DNA of 38,765 nt from Clostridia bacterium (GTDB lineage: Bacteria; Bacillota; Clostridia; Christensenellales; Borkfalkiaceae): the NCBI GenBank assembly GCA_017462735.1, contig JAFTQO010000008.1, positions 1 to 38,765 on the forward strand. The letters are read 5' to 3'. The position numbers were made by a program, and so were the translations under genes. Numbering within the stretch: position 1 is the stretch's first letter; every line of letters begins with the position of its first letter. This document shows, piece after piece, positions 8,667-15,421 of this stretch. The notes under the pieces were generated by a model, which saw only the letters and a list, made by a program, of their open reading frames with translations, was not told where the DNA came from and made no database searches.

Positions 8667-8694
8667 CCTTGGGGGAGAATATTCTCTCCCAAGG
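8667..8694 (+). terminator. 28-bp palindromic hairpin after the second giant gene
   Basis: CCTTGGGGGAGAAT is followed at once by ATTCTCTCCCAAGG, the reverse complement apart from one G-U pair. It lies 50 bases past the stop codon. Like the hairpin at 283-308 it is a near-perfect spacerless palindrome without a U-tract (AAAACTTCG follows). It marks the end of the array and is probably a transcript 3' end or stability element. Confidence 0.5.
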
Positions 8695-8721
8695 AAAACT
8701 TCGCGTAAAACAAAAAAAGTA

Positions 8722-8750
8722 TTGATATTTTTATTCAAGTGTAGTATAAT
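8722..8750 (+). promoter_or_regulatory. Sigma-A promoter for the Gfo/Idh-lipoprotein pair
   Basis: TTGATA (8722-8727), a 17-base spacer and a perfect TATAAT (8745-8750). Transcription would start near 8757, giving a leader of about 20 bases before the ATG at 8777. The TTGATATTTT sequence recurs in the ispE promoter. Confidence 0.8.
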
Positions 8751-8776
8751 AATCAAAATTTGAAAATAGGGAAAAA

Positions 8777-10060
8777 ATGAGTAGTATGATAAAAGTCGCA
8801 GTAGTCGGTTGTGGCGACAGAGCGTGCGTATACGCAAAAGAGGGCGTCTTTAATTTAAAACGCATGCAAGTGGTGGCGGCGGTGGACCCTGACCCTGTCA
8901 AGCGTAAACAAATGCACGAGATTTACGGCGTGCCGAAAGAGATGTGTTTTGAGACGATTGACGGGCTTTTGGCAAAAGGGAAGATTGCCGATTGTATCAT
9001 CAACGGTACGATGGACCAAATGCATTTAGAGACAAGCGTGCCTTTCTTGAAGCAAGGATACGATATGTTGCTCGAAAAACCGCTTGTAAACAATGAAAAA
9101 GACCTTTATGCCTTGATGGCGGTAGCGGAAGAAAACGGCTGTAAACTGATGACGTGTCACGTCCTTAGGTATGCGCCTTTTTATAAAAAAGTAAAAGAAT
9201 TGATTTTAAACGGCGATATTGGCGAAGTCGTCAATATTCAAACGAGCGAACGGGTTGGGGCGGCACATTCTTCTATGTCCTATCTTCGTGGAAAATGGAA
9301 AAGCGAAAAGGAATGTGGATCCTCCCTGCTTTTGGCAAAATGCTGTCACGATATAGACCTCATTTGTTGGTTGAATAATTCTACTCGTCCTACGGAAGTG
9401 GTTAGTTACGGAGGTAGAAACTATTTTATCCCCGAAAAAGCGCCGAAAGGGGCGGGGACAAAGTGTCTCGTCGATTGCCCGAAAGAAGTGCGTGAAAAGT
9501 GCGTCTATGACGTGCAAAGCATGTATTTGGATAATTGCGTCTTGCCTTGGTATCCTTGGCAATGTACGGGCAAGCATTACGAAGACGTGACGATGGAAGA
9601 AAAAATCGAGTCTTTGAAGACGTATAACCCTCACGGCAGTTGCGTCTACAAAGCGGGTGGCGATATCGTCGATCATCAAAACGTGATGATGAAATTTGCC
9701 GACGGTTCAACGGCGACGCACAACGTGACCCTCGGTGTAATGGCGCCTGGCAGAAGTATCTGGATTGTGGGTACGAAAGGCGAAATTGAAGGGAATATCG
9801 AATCGGGCGTTTTAGAATTGAAAAAGTACGACAAAGCGACCTCGTTGCATACGGTAGAGAAGTTTACTTTCCACGATACCGCAGGCGAAACGGGCGGGCA
9901 CTTTGGCGGAGACAGAGGGATTGTGGAAGATTTCTGCAATATTATGGACGGGAAGCAACCTTCCATTTCCTGTACGGCGATACAGGATTCTATCGTCGGG
10001 CACGTACTTACCTTTAAAGCGGACGAATCTTTGAAAGAAAATAAACCCGTTACCTTTTAA
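8777..10060 (+). CDS. Gfo/Idh/MocA family NAD(P)-dependent oxidoreductase
   Basis: 427 residues. The N-terminal Rossmann fold has 'VAVVGCGDRA' (GxGxxA form) near residue 8; the family EKP motif is in 'LLEKPLV' near residue 98; 'CCHDIDLICWL' near residue 193 holds the catalytic-type histidine; the C-terminal half is the alpha/beta substrate-binding domain. A cysteine-rich insertion at about 230-264 (CLVDCPKEVREKC...C...WQC) resembles a subgroup seen in gut Firmicutes. The family oxidises or epimerises sugars, inositols and their derivatives; the substrate cannot be read from sequence. It is the first gene after a strong promoter. AGGG at 8767-8770 supports the 8777 start; ATG 8786 is an alternative. 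It may act on a sugar released near the neighbouring glycan-binding proteins, but only proximity suggests this. Confidence 0.9.
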   Translation: MSSMIKVAVVGCGDRACVYAKEGVFNLKRMQVVAAVDPDPVKRKQMHEIYGVPKEMCFETIDGLLAKGKIADCIINGTMDQMHLETSVPFLKQGYDMLLEKPLVNNEKDLYALMAVAEENGCKLMTCHVLRYAPFYKKVKELILNGDIGEVVNIQTSERVGAAHSSMSYLRGKWKSEKECGSSLLLAKCCHDIDLICWLNNSTRPTEVVSYGGRNYFIPEKAPKGAGTKCLVDCPKEVREKCVYDVQSMYLDNCVLPWYPWQCTGKHYEDVTMEEKIESLKTYNPHGSCVYKAGGDIVDHQNVMMKFADGSTATHNVTLGVMAPGRSIWIVGTKGEIEGNIESGVLELKKYDKATSLHTVEKFTFHDTAGETGGHFGGDRGIVEDFCNIMDGKQPSISCTAIQDSIVGHVLTFKADESLKENKPVTF

Positions 10061-10077
10061 CGGATTTGAGGGAAAGG

Positions 10078-11592
10078 ATGAAAAAACTTTGGTTATGGAT
10101 ACTGACGCTTTTAACGGCGCTTTGTTTGGTTGCTTGCGGGGAAACCCCTGAAGACGGCGACGAAGGCGGCGGCGAAAAGTCGTATACGGTCAGTATAACG
10201 CAAAACATAGCGGAAGCGGGCTCGACGATGGGCGCGGGGACGTATACGGAAGATACTAGCGTCACCCTTACCGCTACGACAAACGTCGGTTATACTTTTT
10301 TAGGTTGGTACGACGGCGAAGAGTTGGTTTCTTCTAGCAGCGAGTATGTTTTCGTGTTGTCGAAAGACGTGTCTTGGGAAGCGAAATGGGAACTGAACGA
10401 GTATACCATTTCCGTGCAAGGGAAAGTGTTGGACGACAACGGTAGCGTAGAGCAAGCGGGTACCGTGGCAATTTCCGGCACGGGCATATATACGCACGGC
10501 GAAAGCGTAACGGTTACGGCTACGACGAACGTCGGCTATACCTTCCTTGGCTGGTATAATGGAAGCACGAAGATATCTGTGGAAGAAACGTACGGCTTGA
10601 CTGCGACGGAAGACGTGACGTTTACCGCTACGTGGGAGAAAAACTCCTATGCCGTTTCCGTCAATCAAAATCTAGCGGAAGCAGGCGAAACGACGGGGGC
10701 AGGTACGTATTTACACGGCGCGGAGGTGGTTCTTGCTGCCACGACAAACGAAGGTTACGTCTTTTTGGGCTGGTACGATGCCAACGGTTTGATTTCTGCG
10801 GATAACCCTTATGAGTTTACGGCTACGAGCGCGTTGTCCGTTACGGCAAAATGGGAAACGGTTTTGTTGGAATATACTGTTGCAATAGAAAAAAATATTC
10901 TGCATGCAGGCACGGTAGAAGGCGCGGGTGAGTATGCGGAAGGGGAAACGATTTCTCTTACGGCAACGACAAAAACGGGCTATACTTTCTTGGGTTGGTA
11001 CGACGGCGAGACGTTGGTGACGGCGGATGCAAGTTGCTCCTTTGTAGTGGAGGAGGACAGAACGTTGACGGCAAAATGGGAGGCAATCCCTTATCAAGTG
11101 TCCGTGTCCTCTAATATGCTGGAAGCAGGCGGCGTAGCAGGCGCAGGTACGTACGATTACGGTACAGGCGCGACCTTGCGCGCTATCCCCAACGAAGGAT
11201 ATACTTTCCTCGGTTGGTATGACGGCGAAGAATTGATTTCTTCTAAGAGCGAGTATATTTTCGTGGTGACGGGAGACGTCTCTTGGACGGCGAAATGGAA
11301 AATTAACGAGTATGCTATTTCCGTGCAAGGACAAGTGACCAGCGGTAGCGGTAGCGTAGAAAAAGCAGGTACCGTGGCGATTTCCGGCACGGGCAAATAT
11401 ACGTACGGAGAAAGCGTAACGATTACGGCTACGACAAACGAGGGTTATAAATTCCTTGGCTGGTATGAAGGAGAGACGAAAGTGTCTTCCACGGAAACGT
11501 ACGTCTTTACCGCAACGAGCAATAGGCAATTGGTTGCCAAATGGTCCAACAACCAAACGGGTGGTGACGACGGCTGGACGGGTATTGTATAA
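10078..11592 (+). CDS. Lipoprotein with six InlB B-type (Listeria-Bacteroides) repeats
   Basis: 504 residues from ATG 10078, preceded by GAGGG; the in-frame TTG at 10066 is less likely. The signal peptide is of lipoprotein type with lipobox LVAC (Cys 20), followed by an acidic Gly-rich linker. Six repeats of about 73-82 residues follow, each with the Flg_new/InlB B-repeat core 'GYTFLGWY(D/N/E)G' and closing with '(A/T)KW' or 'ATW'. Repeats 1-2 resemble repeats 5-6 more than the middle ones (for example 'FLGWYDGEEL(V/I)SS.SEY' and '(K/Q)...GSVE.AGTVAISGTG'), which points to block duplication. The ubiquitin-like repeats usually mediate surface adhesion. It follows the oxidoreductase by 17 bases and shares its promoter; a perfect terminator follows. 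Confidence 0.9.
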   Translation: MKKLWLWILTLLTALCLVACGETPEDGDEGGGEKSYTVSITQNIAEAGSTMGAGTYTEDTSVTLTATTNVGYTFLGWYDGEELVSSSSEYVFVLSKDVSWEAKWELNEYTISVQGKVLDDNGSVEQAGTVAISGTGIYTHGESVTVTATTNVGYTFLGWYNGSTKISVEETYGLTATEDVTFTATWEKNSYAVSVNQNLAEAGETTGAGTYLHGAEVVLAATTNEGYVFLGWYDANGLISADNPYEFTATSALSVTAKWETVLLEYTVAIEKNILHAGTVEGAGEYAEGETISLTATTKTGYTFLGWYDGETLVTADASCSFVVEEDRTLTAKWEAIPYQVSVSSNMLEAGGVAGAGTYDYGTGATLRAIPNEGYTFLGWYDGEELISSKSEYIFVVTGDVSWTAKWKINEYAISVQGQVTSGSGSVEKAGTVAISGTGKYTYGESVTITATTNEGYKFLGWYEGETKVSSTETYVFTATSNRQLVAKWSNNQTGGDDGWTGIV

Positions 11593-11600
11593 GACAAAAA

Positions 11601-11627
11601 GGTCTACTTGGTAGTAGACCTTTTTTT
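11601..11627. terminator. Bidirectional terminator between the lipoprotein gene and veg
   Basis: An 8-bp stem GGTCTACT / AGTAGACC with loop TGGT is followed by T7 on the plus strand and preceded by ACAAAAA, which gives a U-tract on the minus strand. It serves the convergent genes on both sides. Confidence 0.9.
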
Positions 11628-11644
11628 ATTCCTTGATAATCTCC

Positions 11645-11887
11645 TCAAGAAAGCAATTTTAGCGTTACGGCGCCGCACAATACGTCCGCGTAAGAATACG
11701 CCGTTTTGCCCAAAAAATCGGGCTTATCGGGGCGGACGGTAAACAGGGCGGGATAGACGCCGCTGACGGCACCGCAAAACTGCATCGTTTTATTTCTGCC
11801 CATATTGACGCGTACGGCGACCCGTCTATTGTCGTACGCTTTTACCATTTGTTTGACGTCTTGGATATTTTTGGTCGGTTTAATCAT
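11645..11887 (-). CDS. veg: Veg family protein (DUF1021)
   Basis: 80 residues, close to the usual 80-86. It matches the Bacillus subtilis Veg pattern: a basic core 'RVNMGRNKTMQFCGAVSGVY' followed by 'PALFTV' and the C-terminal 'TAYSYADVLCGAVTLKL' (compare VSYSYADILTETVEL). Veg is a small SH3-like protein linked to biofilm gene expression and, by location, to the spore/cell-envelope cluster yabG-veg-(sspF or sipL)-ispE. That order is kept here, but veg is on the opposite strand and divergent from sipL. No strong ribosome binding site is visible upstream of the ATG, though homology begins at this methionine. Confidence 0.9.
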   Translation of the reverse strand: MIKPTKNIQDVKQMVKAYDNRRVAVRVNMGRNKTMQFCGAVSGVYPALFTVRPDKPDFLGKTAYSYADVLCGAVTLKLLS

Positions 11888-11976
11888 ACCCTAAGTATCG
11901 GGCGAAATTTCCTCTTTTATACTCCCTTTGACAAAAGGGACGAAAAAGTGACGAAAAGCGACTTTTTTCGCTTGGC

Positions 11977-12004
11977 ATAACCTCGCGTTTCTTCGCATAG
12001 GATA
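11977..12004 (+). promoter_or_regulatory. Putative sigma-E (mother-cell) promoter of sipL
   Basis: ATA within GGCATAA (-35 type, 11977-11979), a 16-base spacer, and CATAGGATA (11996-12004), an exact fit to the sigma-E -10 form CATANNNTA. The sequence is strikingly similar to the one in front of yqfC at 20540-20568. In C. difficile sipL is a sigma-E target (established). The transcription start itself is not shown. Confidence 0.6.
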
Positions 12005-12032
12005 GAAGGCAATAAAAACTGTGAGGGCTGAT

Positions 12033-13496
12033 ATGGGCAAATGCAATTATGAAACTTACCGCTATACGAGGGAAGTGTGTCAGGTAGAAAATCAATCGAT
12101 GGTAGAGTGCCGTTTTCCGGGCGCGGAGATGGTGAGCGTACTGGCGGTACAGGCGCGCGTAGTGGAGAGCGAGTGCGTTTGTGCGGACGGCGAGGTAAAA
12201 TATAACGGGAAACTGTTGCTCGGCGTCGTGTACGAAGACGCCAATAGAAAGATTTGTCGGGCGGAGCGCGGGGCGGAATTTTTCTATAAAGCCGCGCACG
12301 AGGAGATTGCGCCCGCCTGCTTTGCAAGGGGGTGTTTTACTCCGCAAAATATTGCGCATAGACGGGAAGGGGCGTCTACTTACGTGTCTGTTGTGATAGG
12401 CGCAAGTATCAAGATTTACGCCCAAGCCGAGGCGGAATATTTAGCGGGCGGCGAAGAGGTCGTCGTCAAAAAAGAGACGGGGTATATCGCCCAAGTTTCC
12501 GCCGTAGCAGGGGAGACGGAAGAGACGGACGACTTTGACGTCAGCGGGGCGGTAGACGTACTCTTACACGAAGAACAGGCGCATTTGACCGCGTGCCGTA
12601 TGCGTATGGGCGAGGTGGAGATAGAAGGGGAGATTTGTTACGACGTCTGCGTGCTGCAAGAAGAGGGCGGCGTTGTGCGTTACGAGCGTATCCTGCCCGT
12701 TAGGATGACTTTGCCTTGTGAAGAAGGCAGAGAAGAGGACGGCGTAAAGGCGGCGATAGAGGTGCGTCACGCACAGGTGAGTTTGACCTTCAGCGAGGAG
12801 GGGGACAGGGCGCGAATCGCCTTCGTCGGCGGTTTATACGCCGATTGTACCGTCTACAAAAAAGTGGGCGTAGAGATGGCGACGGATGCCTTTTCTATCA
12901 CTAATAAACTGACTTTAAAACGGCAAAAGGTGGCAGGCAGGTATTTGTTTGAGCAAAAAAACGAAGTTTTGCGGGTGGCAGGTACGGCTGCGTGTAACTA
13001 TGCGGAAGACGGAGGCGTCTTGCTGTGTGCCTTTTTGCCGAAGGTAGAGTTTGCAAAAAGAGGGGAGACTCTTGAAGGGGTATTAGAAGCAAATGCGCTT
13101 GTAAAAGACGCGGAAGGTGGCTATAAAGTGTGCTTGCTTTCCCTGCCGTTTGCGCTGGACGTAAAGGTAGACGAAAAAGACGAAATAGACTGTATGGTCA
13201 CGGGGCTCAGCGTACGGAACTTCGGGAAAGAACCGCAACTAGAAGGGACGATAAAATTGTCCGTTGCCAAATTCGAGCAAGTAGAAGCGGAATATATCAC
13301 GGAAGCGGTAGAAGGGGAGTCTCTTGCCGTCAAGGATTGCGCGATAACCGTTTTCGTCCCCAAAAAAGGCGACGGCGTATGGGAGGTCGCTAAAAAAATG
13401 GGTATTTCGCCAGAAGAGGTAGAAAAATGCAACCCCGACGTGGTTTTTCCCGTAGAAGAGGGGGCTAGAATCGTAGTATACAGACAAAAAAGGTAA
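12033..13496 (+). CDS. sipL: SPOCS-domain (DUF3794) and LysM spore morphogenetic protein, SipL-like
   Basis: 487 residues from ATG 12033 (GAGGG at 12023-12027); GTG 12021 would overlap that site. The N-terminal 430 residues contain SPOCS/DUF3794 beta-rich units, for example 'SGAVDVLLHEEQAHLTACRM' then 'GEVEIEGEICYDVCVL' near 170-215, with further copies toward residue 430. A C-terminal LysM domain spans about 437-487 ('VPKKGDGVWEVAKKMGISPE', '...NPD....GARIVVYRQ'). There is no signal peptide, as expected for a mother-cell cytosolic coat morphogen. In C. difficile SipL binds SpoIVA through its LysM domain to encase the forespore. Position between veg and ispE matches the C. difficile locus, and a sigma-E-like promoter lies upstream. 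Assignment rests on architecture plus synteny. Confidence 0.88.
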   Translation: MGKCNYETYRYTREVCQVENQSMVECRFPGAEMVSVLAVQARVVESECVCADGEVKYNGKLLLGVVYEDANRKICRAERGAEFFYKAAHEEIAPACFARGCFTPQNIAHRREGASTYVSVVIGASIKIYAQAEAEYLAGGEEVVVKKETGYIAQVSAVAGETEETDDFDVSGAVDVLLHEEQAHLTACRMRMGEVEIEGEICYDVCVLQEEGGVVRYERILPVRMTLPCEEGREEDGVKAAIEVRHAQVSLTFSEEGDRARIAFVGGLYADCTVYKKVGVEMATDAFSITNKLTLKRQKVAGRYLFEQKNEVLRVAGTAACNYAEDGGVLLCAFLPKVEFAKRGETLEGVLEANALVKDAEGGYKVCLLSLPFALDVKVDEKDEIDCMVTGLSVRNFGKEPQLEGTIKLSVAKFEQVEAEYITEAVEGESLAVKDCAITVFVPKKGDGVWEVAKKMGISPEEVEKCNPDVVFPVEEGARIVVYRQKR

Positions 13497-13546
13497 AAAA
13501 TGACAAAAATGCTCCGTAAAATGGGGATTTTAAATGACTTAAAATA

Positions 13547-13575
13547 TTGATATTTTAAAAAAAATATGCTACAAT
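13547..13575 (+). promoter_or_regulatory. Sigma-A promoter of ispE
   Basis: TTGATA (13547-13552), a 17-base spacer, and TACAAT (13570-13575) preceded by TG at 13567-13568 (extended -10). Transcription would begin near 13582, giving a leader of about 50 bases that is mostly the hairpin at 13592-13614. Confidence 0.75.
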
Positions 13576-13591
13576 AAGACGAAAGACTGTA

Positions 13592-13614
13592 CGCGGCGGG
13601 CGTTGTCCGCCGCG
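13592..13614 (+). other. GC-rich hairpin in the ispE leader
   Basis: An 8-bp all-GC stem CGCGGCGG / CCGCCGCG with a 7-base loop lies 16 bases before the ispE start codon and is followed by ATTTTGGGG. It fills most of the predicted leader. It may stabilise the mRNA or control translation; the short U-run makes it a weak terminator at best. Confidence 0.55.
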
Positions 13615-13630
13615 ATTTTGGGGTAAAACG

Positions 13631-14482
13631 ATGGCGAAAGTCAAGCAAAGAGCATACGCAAAGATCAATTTAACGCTAGAAGTCGTCGGGCAGAGCGAAG
13701 GTTACCATTTGTTGGATTCCTTCGTCGCCAGCGTAGATTTGTTTGACGTTGTCACCGTCAAAAAGCGCAAGGACAAGCAATGCACGGTGCGGATGCGCGG
13801 GCTGGGTAGTGAAGAAATCTCCACCGAAAAAAACAACGCTTGGAAAGCGGCGAAGATGTTTTGCGAAAAATACGACGTGAACGGGGTGGACGTTACGATA
13901 GAGAAAAATATCCCGATGGGCGCAGGGCTGGGCGGTTCTTCCGCCGATACGGCAGGCACCCTCAACGCTTTAGCAAAACTGTACAAAATTATGGATGAAG
14001 AGGGCTTGGATGAGATTGCCGACGCGCTGGGAAGCGACTCGCGCTATATGCGGCGCGGCGGGTTTGCCCGTATGCAAGGCAGGGGGAATAGATGCTACTA
14101 TTTAGGCGAGGGAGAGCCGTTACATTTTTTGATGGTATGTCCCTTGGAGAGCGTCTCGACCAAGCGCTGTTTCGAGGCGTTTGACGGGGTAGAAAAGAAT
14201 CCTTCACAAGGATATACCGCAAAAGCGATAGACGCCTATACGAAAGGGGACAAGGAGGCGCTTGGTAAAAGTTTGTACAACGATTTGTACGTCCCTGCGC
14301 AGACCCTGTGCTCTGCGATAGGACAAGCGTACGAGCGGCTAAAAGCGTTGTCTCCCTTAGGGGTGACGATGACGGGGTCGGGCAGTTGCGTCCTTGCCCT
14401 GTTTGAAAACGAGGAGTTTTGTCGATACGCAAAAAGCAGATACCAAGGCGACGAGCCTTGCTTTGTAGTTAAAACGGTATGA
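13631..14482 (+). CDS. ispE: 4-diphosphocytidyl-2-C-methyl-D-erythritol kinase
   Basis: 283 residues, normal length for this GHMP kinase of the MEP isoprenoid pathway, which phosphorylates the 2-hydroxyl of CDP-methylerythritol using ATP. Visible motifs: N-terminal 'AYAKINLTLEVVG' with the active-site Lys near residue 11; the ATP-binding loop 'PMGAGLGGSSADTAGTLNAL' near residue 96; 'GSDSRYMRRGG' near 135, where the catalytic Asp is kept but the usual V-P-F after it is replaced by S-R-Y; and the C-terminal 'MTGSGSCVLALF'. Cytosolic. It follows sipL and veg as in other Firmicutes but has its own promoter and leader hairpin. Confidence 0.93.
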   Translation: MAKVKQRAYAKINLTLEVVGQSEGYHLLDSFVASVDLFDVVTVKKRKDKQCTVRMRGLGSEEISTEKNNAWKAAKMFCEKYDVNGVDVTIEKNIPMGAGLGGSSADTAGTLNALAKLYKIMDEEGLDEIADALGSDSRYMRRGGFARMQGRGNRCYYLGEGEPLHFLMVCPLESVSTKRCFEAFDGVEKNPSQGYTAKAIDAYTKGDKEALGKSLYNDLYVPAQTLCSAIGQAYERLKALSPLGVTMTGSGSCVLALFENEEFCRYAKSRYQGDEPCFVVKTV

Positions 14483-14497
14483 TGAAAAGGAGAAATT

Positions 14498-15403
14498 ATG
14501 GAAGAAAGATTGATTGACGAGGAATACGGCAGAGGGGTCAAACTCAAAAAGACAAAGGACGGGTACGTAGACGTCACGGATGCGGCGTTGGACGAATTGG
14601 AAGAAGCGGAAGGGGAAGAAATTTCCTTCGAGTTTCCCGTCTTTGAAGAAGAGGACGACGAGGAGTTAGCAGGGCTTTCTCCCGAAGCGGCTATGGAGTT
14701 GCGCCAGAAAAAGGCGGAAATGGCTAGGGAGAAACGGGAGGAATACGAAAGACTCTGCGCCGAGGGGAATAAGTTGCTCGAAACGGGCAGTTTCAAGGCG
14801 GCGGAACTGAAATTCGAGAGGGCTATAGGCCTAGACGAAAAGGCGACGGAGGCAACCGTGGGCTATTGGCGCTCCAAGACCGCAGACTTCGACGAAGCGG
14901 AAGTGCTGGTGGAAGAATACGCCGACGAGGGTACGGAAAATATGGAATTCGACCTCGGTTACGAAGCGATTACGGAGATTGGGAAACAATTCCGCGAGAA
15001 ATTGCAGGTAAAATACGATAAGATTTGCGAGGAAGAAGAGTCGTTAATGGAAGTGGTAACGGCAGGGCAGGAGCGTCGTAAGGACACCCTCAAAAAACGG
15101 GTGATTAAGACGTCGGTGGCGTTTGCCGTGTCCTGCGCGTTGTCGGTGACGGCGCTCGTCTTTGCAATCTATTACGGATTGATGAATTTTACGGTCAGCG
15201 ACGATAGATATATCGTGACGACGATAGTTCTCGTAGCGGTGTTTATCGTTACTTTCGTGGCGTTCGGGATTTGCACCAACAAGTTTGTCAACGCCTGCCG
15301 CATCAAGCGCGCCAACGGGCGTTTGTCTTCGACGGAAGAGGGCGCAAGAGTGGAAGAATTACGCAATTATAAAGAAATTTACGAGTATTTTTTACAAAAC
15401 TAA
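14498..15403 (+). CDS. Uncharacterised acidic TPR-like protein with two membrane helices
   Basis: 301 residues; no family recognised. It has a very acidic N-terminal half (about 1-75), then a helical stretch with TPR-like pattern (about 80-125, 'EEYERLCAEGNKLLETGSFK' and 'ELKFERAIGLDEKA'). A further helical, Glu/Lys-rich region precedes two hydrophobic helices near 210-230 ('VAFAVSCALSVTALVFAIYY') and 238-262 ('VTTIVLVAVFIVTFVAFGIC'). The order suggests a cytosolic N-terminal domain tethered to the membrane by a hairpin. It lies 15 bases after ispE with AAGGAG before its ATG, so it is co-transcribed with ispE and perhaps with the ABC genes 18 bases downstream. No function is proposed. Confidence 0.8.
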   Translation: MEERLIDEEYGRGVKLKKTKDGYVDVTDAALDELEEAEGEEISFEFPVFEEEDDEELAGLSPEAAMELRQKKAEMAREKREEYERLCAEGNKLLETGSFKAAELKFERAIGLDEKATEATVGYWRSKTADFDEAEVLVEEYADEGTENMEFDLGYEAITEIGKQFREKLQVKYDKICEEEESLMEVVTAGQERRKDTLKKRVIKTSVAFAVSCALSVTALVFAIYYGLMNFTVSDDRYIVTTIVLVAVFIVTFVAFGICTNKFVNACRIKRANGRLSSTEEGARVEELRNYKEIYEYFLQN

Positions 15404-15421
15404 CCAAAGAAAAAGAGAAAG

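Noticed and set aside
10150-11560. Repeat array resembling CRISPR spacing in the lipoprotein gene
   Set aside because: Repeats are 220-246 bp, in frame and encode InlB-type protein repeats; no short direct repeats with unique spacers.
11888-11976. TTGACA near 11928 as a vegetative promoter for sipL
   Set aside because: No -10 box at a usable distance (GACGAAAAG follows); the sigma-E-like pair further down fits better.
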